A DNA stretch of 64,000 nucleotides from Acidobacteriota bacterium (GTDB lineage Bacteria > Acidobacteriota > Vicinamibacteria > Vicinamibacterales > CAVVIG01): positions 62,001 to 126,000 of the forward strand of contig JADZED010000027.1 of NCBI GenBank assembly GCA_020850715.1, in the 5' to 3' direction. Position 1 is the first letter of the stretch. Each line of letters begins with the position of its first letter. Below the pieces are notes generated by a model, which was given only the letters and a program-made list of their open reading frames with translations, was not told the origin of the DNA and ran no database searches. A program made the translations under genes and the position numbers. Below, one piece after another: positions 59,538-64,000 of the stretch.

Positions 59538-59601
59538 CGAGAGGCGGGCACGCCTCTCGTCCCATCCTCCCTTGGCCCTCCCTCGACGGAGGGCCTTTTT
59601 T
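59538..59601 (+). ncRNA. Candidate small RNA with CU-rich single-stranded stretch
   Basis: A TAAATT -10-like hexamer (59529-59534) precedes a perfect nine-pair hairpin CGAGAGGCG-GGCA-CGCCTCTCG (59538-59559), an unpaired CU-rich stretch TCCCATCCTCCCTT (59560-59573) and a textbook terminator. The three parts form a plausible RNA of about 64 bases whose CCUCC-type segment could pair with Shine-Dalgarno sequences. It could instead be the 3' end of the yqeY mRNA. No family match is claimed. Confidence 0.4.
59574..59601 (+). terminator. Rho-independent terminator
   Basis: Perfect eight-pair stem GGCCCTCC / GGAGGGCC (59574-59581, 59588-59595), six-base loop CTCGAC, then TTTTTT. The clearest intrinsic terminator in the window; it separates yqeY from murJ. 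Confidence 0.95.
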
Positions 59602-59626
59602 CGTGTGCTACGCTCGCCCTCCCCAG

Positions 59627-61240
59627 ATGCCCTCCGCCCAGGCGACGCCGCCAGACGATTCGGTCCAACCGGTCGGCGTGGGACTGGTGCGTTCGGCGGG
59701 CCTGACCGGCGCCGCCACGCTGGCCAGCCGCATCCTCGGGCTCGTGCGCGATCAGGTGCTCGCGGCGATCTTCGGCGCCGGCAACGACATGGACGCGTTC
59801 ATCGTCGCGTTCCGGATTCCCAACCTGGTGCGCGATCTGTTTGCGGAAGGGGCGATGAGCGCGGCGTTCGTCCCGACCTTCACGCGGCACCTCACGCGCG
59901 ACGGGCGCGCCAGGGCCTGGCGCCTGGGCAACAACGTGCTGAACGCCCTCTTGATCGTCACCGGCGTGCTCGTCGTGGCGGGCATGATCTTCGCCGGACC
60001 GCTCGTGCGGCTCTACGCCGCCGACTTCGCCGCGGTGCCAGGCAAACTCGATCTGACGATCCAGCTGACGCGCGTCATGCTCCCGTTCCTCACCCTGGTG
60101 GCCGTCGCGGCGGCGGCCATGGGGATGCTGAACTCGCTGCACCACTACTTCGTGCCGGCGCTCGCGCCCGCGATGTTCAACATCGCGTCGATCGCCTGCG
60201 CGCTGGCGCTGGTGCCGGCAATGCCGGCGTTGGGGCTGCCCCCCATCATGGCCATGGCGGTTGCGGCGATTCTCGGCGGTCTCGGCCAGGCCGCGCTGCA
60301 GTGGCCGGCGCTGCGGGCCGAGGGTTACCGCTACCGGCCGGTGTTCGACGCGCGCGATCCGGGCCTGCGCCAGGTGCTCCTGCTGATGGGGCCGGGCACG
60401 ATCGGCCTGGCGGCGACGCAGGTCAACATCTTCGTCAACACGCTGCTGGCGACGAGCCAGGGGACGGGCGCCGTCTCGTGGCTGACCTACGCGTTCCGGC
60501 TGATGTATCTGCCGATCGGCCTCTTCGGCGTATCGCTGGGGACGGCCGTGCTGCCGGCGGTCTCGCGCCACGTCGCCGCCGGCGACGTGGCGGCCGTGCG
60601 CGCCACCGTGTCGCGGGGGCTCGCGCTCATGCTGATGCTGACCGTGCCCGCCACGGCCGGCCTGATCGTGCTCGCGCGTCCGATCGTGGAGGTGCTGTTC
60701 GAGCGCGGAGAGTTCCTGTCGTCCGATACGGTCGCGACGGCCGGCGCCCTGCGGTTGTATGCGTTCGGGCTGATCGGCTATTCGGCGGTCCGCATCGCCT
60801 CGCCGGCGTTCTACGCGCTCGGCCGCAGCCGCGTGCCGGTTGCCGTCAGCATCGGGGCGATTGCGTTCAACGCCGCCGCGAGCATCGCGCTCGTGAGGGC
60901 GATGGGATTCGCGGGGCTCGCGCTCGGCACGTCGGCCGCGGCGCTGGCCAACGGCGCCGCGCTGGTCTGGCTGCTCGCCAGGCGCCTGAACGGCGTCGAG
61001 GGCGCCCACCTGATGCGCGCCCTCGCGCGCATTCTCGCCGCCACCTCCGTCATGGTGGCCGTGACCCTGGCCGCCGACCGGAATCTGGCCGCATTCGCGC
61101 CCGGCCCGGCGCTCGGGCCGCGGATTGTCCGGCTCGCGGGCGCGATCGCGGCCGGGCTGGCTGCGCTCGGGATCGCCTCGAAACTGCTGCGCATCCGGGA
61201 GTTCGACGAGCTCGTGGCACTGATGACGAGCCGTCGATAG
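59627..61240 (+). CDS. murJ: Lipid II flippase MurJ
   Basis: MOP-superfamily membrane protein (537 residues, about 14 helices) that moves lipid II across the membrane. Begins with GAATLASRILGLVRDQVLAAIFGAG and FRIPNLVRDLFAEGAMSAAFVPTF, the MviN signature with the conserved Arg residues of the central cavity. The helix pattern continues to the C terminus. ATG at 59627; a TACGCT -10-like hexamer (59609-59614) lies 12 bases upstream and after the terminator, so it has its own promoter. It completes the peptidoglycan export set with the dcw cluster. Confidence 0.95.
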   Translation: MPSAQATPPDDSVQPVGVGLVRSAGLTGAATLASRILGLVRDQVLAAIFGAGNDMDAFIVAFRIPNLVRDLFAEGAMSAAFVPTFTRHLTRDGRARAWRLGNNVLNALLIVTGVLVVAGMIFAGPLVRLYAADFAAVPGKLDLTIQLTRVMLPFLTLVAVAAAAMGMLNSLHHYFVPALAPAMFNIASIACALALVPAMPALGLPPIMAMAVAAILGGLGQAALQWPALRAEGYRYRPVFDARDPGLRQVLLLMGPGTIGLAATQVNIFVNTLLATSQGTGAVSWLTYAFRLMYLPIGLFGVSLGTAVLPAVSRHVAAGDVAAVRATVSRGLALMLMLTVPATAGLIVLARPIVEVLFERGEFLSSDTVATAGALRLYAFGLIGYSAVRIASPAFYALGRSRVPVAVSIGAIAFNAAASIALVRAMGFAGLALGTSAAALANGAALVWLLARRLNGVEGAHLMRALARILAATSVMVAVTLAADRNLAAFAPGPALGPRIVRLAGAIAAGLAALGIASKLLRIREFDELVALMTSRR

Positions 61241-61286
61241 GTACGCTTGTTGCTGCCTCTGCAAACAGCCGTCATCCCGCGTCGGC

Positions 61287-61292
61287 TATATT
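61287..61292 (+). promoter_or_regulatory. -10-like TATATT before the rhomboid gene
   Basis: TATATT ending 17 bases before the ATG at 61310, in the 69-base gap after murJ. Confidence 0.35.
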
Positions 61293-61309
61293 ACGAGCAG
61301 GGATTCTCG

Positions 61310-62047
61310 ATGCGCCGTTATTCTCCGTATGCCGCCTCCTATTCGTTCGGCCCGGGTCCGTTGCCGCCGGCGCTGAAGGCGCTCATCGTCCTGAACGTCA
61401 TCGCATTCATCGCGACCTCGCTGGCGCCGTCGCTGCTCCAATGGTTCGGGCTGTTCCCTGCGGCGGTGCTCGGCCAGTTCGAGATCTGGCAGGTCGGGAC
61501 CTACATGTTCCTGCATGGAGGGGTGTTCCACATCCTCTTCAACATGCTGGCGCTCTGGATGTTCGGCACGGAGCTGGAGCGTCTGTGGGGCACGCGCGAA
61601 TTCCTGAAGTTCTACTTCACGTGCGGCATTGGCGCCGCCGTGCTCACGATCCTGTTCTCGCTCCTGCCGTTCGACTTCGCACGTCAGGTGCATCAGTCGA
61701 TCGTCATCGGCGCCTCCGGCGCCATCTACGGCCTGCTGCTCGCCTACGCGATGACCTACCCGGAACGGCCGATCCTGCTCGTCATCTTCTTCGTGCCCGC
61801 GAAGGTCTGCGTCGCCATCCTCGGCGCGATCGCGCTGCTCTCGTCGGTGTCCGAGCCGGGCGGCGTGGCGAACGCCACCCATCTGGGCGGCCTGCTCGTG
61901 GCCTACCTGTATCTGACGACCCGGCACACGCACCCGGTGGCGGAGCTGAAGTACCGCTACTTGAAGTGGAAGATCAATCGGGTCCGCCGGAAGTTCGACG
62001 TATACTCGGGCGGACGCCACGACGACTACGATCGACGGATACATTAG
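61310..62047 (+). CDS. Rhomboid-family intramembrane serine protease
   Basis: 245 residues, six membrane helices. Catalytic dyad S136 in IGASGAIYG and H191 in NATHLGGLLVAYL; WQVGTYMFLHGGVFHILFNMLALWMFGTELE carries the HxxxN loop-helix that supports the oxyanion. A basic cytoplasmic tail (about 205-245) rich in Arg/Tyr/Asp ends the protein. ATG at 61310 fits the start of similarity. Convergent with DoxX; substrate unknown. Confidence 0.93.
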   Translation: MRRYSPYAASYSFGPGPLPPALKALIVLNVIAFIATSLAPSLLQWFGLFPAAVLGQFEIWQVGTYMFLHGGVFHILFNMLALWMFGTELERLWGTREFLKFYFTCGIGAAVLTILFSLLPFDFARQVHQSIVIGASGAIYGLLLAYAMTYPERPILLVIFFVPAKVCVAILGAIALLSSVSEPGGVANATHLGGLLVAYLYLTTRHTHPVAELKYRYLKWKINRVRRKFDVYSGGRHDDYDRRIH

Positions 62048-62130
62048 CGAGGCCGGGGTTCACGCCCGGCGCGGGCGCGAGTCGAGCCCGAAACGGGCGG
62101 GTCCGGCACCGGCGCGAGCGGCGCTCGACG

Positions 62131-62568
62131 CTACTTGAGGCTCCAGGGCAGACGCACGCCGCCGATGGCAAGCGCCAGCGTGGAGCCGAGCACCGGCAGA
62201 CCGTAGCCGCTCGACCAGAAGGCGTAGCGGAACAGCGCGCCGCTGGCGAACTGGAAGTTCAACGCCATCAGGAACAGCACCAGCGCGAACAGCGGCGTCC
62301 AGACCCCGAGCACCAGCGCGAGACCACAGCCGAATTCACCCAGCGGAACCAGCCGCGCGAAGAACGGAACGCCGGGAATCGCGAAGCGCTCCAGATAGCC
62401 GGCAACGATGGAGCCGGCCGGCACGCTCTGATGCCACGCGTCCAGTTGCGCCCGCAGGATCGACGAGTCGATGAACCAGCGAAGCTTGCCGAGCGCCTCG
62501 AAGATGAAGAAGATGCCGATCGCGATGCGCAGAATCGAAAGGCCTGTGCCCTGTCTGTCGATCGCCAT
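62131..62568 (-). CDS. DoxX-family membrane protein
   Basis: 145 residues, four membrane helices: ILRIAIGIFFIFEALGKLRWF, then a polar loop with LDAWHQSVP, FARLVPLGEFGCGLALVLGV, LFALVLFLMALNFQFASG and a C-terminal helix. Matches DoxX/DoxD-like proteins linked to thiosulfate:quinone oxidation or membrane redox/stress; specific role unknown. ATG at 62568, 27 bases after the cupin gene, so probably co-transcribed. Between its stop and the rhomboid gene GCCCG-AAA-CGGGC (62086-62098) may act as a small bidirectional hairpin. Confidence 0.85.
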   Translation of the reverse strand: MAIDRQGTGLSILRIAIGIFFIFEALGKLRWFIDSSILRAQLDAWHQSVPAGSIVAGYLERFAIPGVPFFARLVPLGEFGCGLALVLGVWTPLFALVLFLMALNFQFASGALFRYAFWSSGYGLPVLGSTLALAIGGVRLPWSLK

Positions 62569-62595
62569 GTCAGCCGCACCTCCCCGGCGCGCGCG

Positions 62596-62964
62596 TCATC
62601 GCACGCGGCGGAAGTAGTCGTCCGTGTGGTCGAGCCAGTCCTGCCGGATGGGGCTGAACACGTCGAGCTCGAACGTGTCCTCGAGCGCCTCCGCCTGGTG
62701 CTCCACCCAGGACGGGATGTGCAGCACTTCCCCCTCGCGCACCGTGATCGCCTCGCCGCCGACGAGAAACCTGAGCGCCCCCTGCAGGATGTACGACATC
62801 TGCTCGCTCTCGTGGGCGTGCATCGGCACCAGGCAGCCGCGCTTCACGTAGACCTGCGCGAGCATCTCGCGTTCGCCGGTGACGAGTTTCCGTGAGACCA
62901 TCTCGGTGACCTTTTCGAGCGCGATCTCGTCCCATCGATACAGGCGCACGGGCTGAACGGCCAT
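62596..62964 (-). CDS. Single-domain cupin protein
   Basis: 122 residues forming one cupin barrel. Metal motif PMHAHESEQMSYILQGALRF (motif 1, GX5HXHX4E-like) and HIPSWVEHQAEA (motif 2 with its histidine). Could be a small metal-binding enzyme or sensor; no substrate clue. ATG 62964 was chosen because minus-strand TATATG (62977-62982) ends 12 bases upstream; ATG 62979 overlaps that hexamer. Divergent from the E1 gene and upstream of the DoxX gene. Confidence 0.85.
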   Translation of the reverse strand: MAVQPVRLYRWDEIALEKVTEMVSRKLVTGEREMLAQVYVKRGCLVPMHAHESEQMSYILQGALRFLVGGEAITVREGEVLHIPSWVEHQAEALEDTFELDVFSPIRQDWLDHTDDYFRRVR

Positions 62965-62976
62965 GGCGGGCGGAAG

Positions 62977-63003
62977 CATATACCATCCGGGCCGGGGTAT
63001 AAT
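62977..63003. promoter_or_regulatory. Divergent -10 elements: cupin (TATATG, minus) and E1 (TATAAT, plus)
   Basis: Plus-strand TATAAT (62998-63003) ends seven bases before the E1 ATG at 63011; minus-strand TATATG (62977-62982) ends 12 bases before the cupin ATG at 62964. Both imply leaderless or near-leaderless mRNAs, and the two promoters would share the 47-base gap. Confidence 0.55.
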
Positions 63004-63010
63004 CCGCTCG

Positions 63011-64000
63011 ATGAAGGCGAGCGTCGCCAGTCGGCCGCCCGATCGCGCGGCCGATTTCGAGGGTCTCGACCGCACCGCGCTTCTCGCCGCCTACCGCTGC
63101 ATGCTCCTGTCGCGGCGGCTCGACGACAAGGAGATTCAACTCAAGCACCAGAGCCAGATGTTCTTCCAGATCAGCGGCGCCGGCCACGAGGCCGTGCAGA
63201 TCGCCGCCGGTCTCGTGCTCCAGCCCTCCTACGACTGGTTCTATCCGTATTACCGCGACCGCGCGCTCTGCCTGCAGCTCGGGATGACGCCGCTCGAGAT
63301 GCTGCTCGGCGGCGTCGCGTCGAGGGACGATCCAAGCTCCGGCGGCCGCCAGATGCCTTCTCACTGGGGACACAGGGCGCTGCACATCGTGTCGGAATCG
63401 AGCGCCACCGGCACGCAGGTGCTGCAGGCGGTCGGCGCCGCCGAGGCCGGCGTGATCTTCAGCCGCGTCGTCGGCATTCCGGATCGCGACGCGCGCTTCA
63501 AGGCCGACGAGATCGTCTACACCTCGCTCGGCGAGGGCGCGACGAGCGAAGGCGAGTTCTGGGAGGCGATCTGCGCGGCATGCGAGCGGCGCCTGCCGGT
63601 GCTCTTCCTCGTCGAGGACAACGGCTACGCCATCTCCGTCCCGGTGGAGGTGCAGACGCCCGGCGGAGACATCTCGCGGCTGCTGCGCAACATGCCGGGC
63701 CTGCACCTCGGCTCGATCGACGGCACCGACTTCTTCGCCAGCCTGCGCGCCATGCGCGAGGCGGCCGCATACGTGCGCGCCCGCAAGGGGCCGGCGCTCG
63801 TGCACGCCCGCGTGGTTCGTCCGTACTCGCATTCGCTCTCCGACGACGAACGCCTGTACAAGACGCCGGCCGAACGCGAGGCCGAGGCCGGACGCGATCC
63901 GATCGCGCGCTTCACCGGGTTCCTGCTCGCGAATCAGCTCGCGACGCAAGCCGACCTCGCGCGGATCTCGGCCGAGATCGACGACGAGGTGAACGCGGCC
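63011..64000 (+). CDS. 2-oxoacid dehydrogenase E1 component (alpha part), cut by window end
   Basis: Open through the last base: 330 codons seen. Thiamine-diphosphate E1 of a branched-chain 2-oxoacid or pyruvate dehydrogenase complex. LLSRRLDDKEIQLKHQSQMFFQISGAGHEA is the usual N-terminal E1-alpha start, SSGGRQMPSHWG and the diphosphate/Mg motif GEGATSEGEFWEAI...EDNGYAISVP are in place, then HARVVRPYSHSLSDDE, the phosphorylation-loop equivalent. At the edge the chain enters the region after the alpha domain, so it may be a fused alpha-beta E1, but this cannot be seen here. ATG directly behind TATAAT. Confidence 0.9.
   Translation, partial: MKASVASRPPDRAADFEGLDRTALLAAYRCMLLSRRLDDKEIQLKHQSQMFFQISGAGHEAVQIAAGLVLQPSYDWFYPYYRDRALCLQLGMTPLEMLLGGVASRDDPSSGGRQMPSHWGHRALHIVSESSATGTQVLQAVGAAEAGVIFSRVVGIPDRDARFKADEIVYTSLGEGATSEGEFWEAICAACERRLPVLFLVEDNGYAISVPVEVQTPGGDISRLLRNMPGLHLGSIDGTDFFASLRAMREAAAYVRARKGPALVHARVVRPYSHSLSDDERLYKTPAEREAEAGRDPIARFTGFLLANQLATQADLARISAEIDDEVNAA

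Overview
This is a very GC-rich, densely packed bacterial chromosome segment made almost entirely of housekeeping genes. MurE carries the DNPR motif typical of meso-diaminopimelate ligases, the division PBP ends in a PASTA domain, and DivIVA, MraZ, MutS2, a long-spacer RpoD and a TIGR03960-type radical SAM protein all occur together. By inference this fits Acidobacteriota, perhaps Vicinamibacteria. No rRNA or taxonomic marker in the window proves it.

Layout. 160-7002 (mostly minus): a ClpC-like unfoldase, HtpX, a secreted hypothetical, ThiC and an RlmI-type methyltransferase. 7061-12473 (plus): an overlapping chain rpiB-glyA-dinG-yggS-divIVA-yggU. 12451-18517 (minus): a lepA-lepB-DUF4845-like operon, citrate synthase and a processive GT2 glycosyltransferase. 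18575-25721 (plus): larB, then a mutS2-dnaG-rpoD operon and a tRNA(CAT). 26027-29604 (minus): two coupled large membrane proteins of GT-C character. 29667-32609: a zinc-ribbon coiled-coil protein coupled to RNase H, then pgeF/acpS head to head, and a small orphan. 32663-51080 (minus): a near-complete dcw cluster in the order mraZ-rsmH-ftsL-ftsI-murE-murF-mraY-murD-ftsW-murG-murC-ftsQ-ftsA-ftsZ, followed by a radical SAM gene. It lacks murB and ddl. Its promoter and three-box MraZ operator can be read at 51091-51149. 51265-58259 (plus): a divergent YchF-like GTPase leading a seven-gene glycan locus (GT4, DPM1-like, GT2, two SDR enzymes, a DegT aminotransferase), interrupted by a MITE-like element. 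58290-64000: an STN-like secreted protein, yqeY, a strong terminator with a candidate small RNA, murJ, a rhomboid protease, a DoxX/cupin pair, and a 2-oxoacid dehydrogenase E1 gene cut by the window edge.

How it fits together. Cell-envelope growth dominates. Lipid II synthesis (murC-G, mraY), flipping (ftsW and murJ candidates), cross-linking (ftsI), septum placement (ftsZ/A/Q/L, divIVA), peptidoglycan proofreading (pgeF) and nucleotide-sugar/glycosyltransferase genes for a surface polysaccharide are all here. Most operons use 1- or 4-base start/stop overlaps (ATGA, GTGA, TTGA, TGATG). Several first genes have a clear -10 hexamer only 7-12 bases before the start codon, pointing to frequent leaderless mRNAs.

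I found no CRISPR array, prophage, toxin-antitoxin or defence module, and nothing I would call a wholly new system. The best leads are the MITE in a stop codon, the CU-rich candidate sRNA, the leaderless promoter pattern, the degenerate YchF paralogue, an SDR enzyme lacking the usual tyrosine, and a yggS-divIVA-yggU arrangement.
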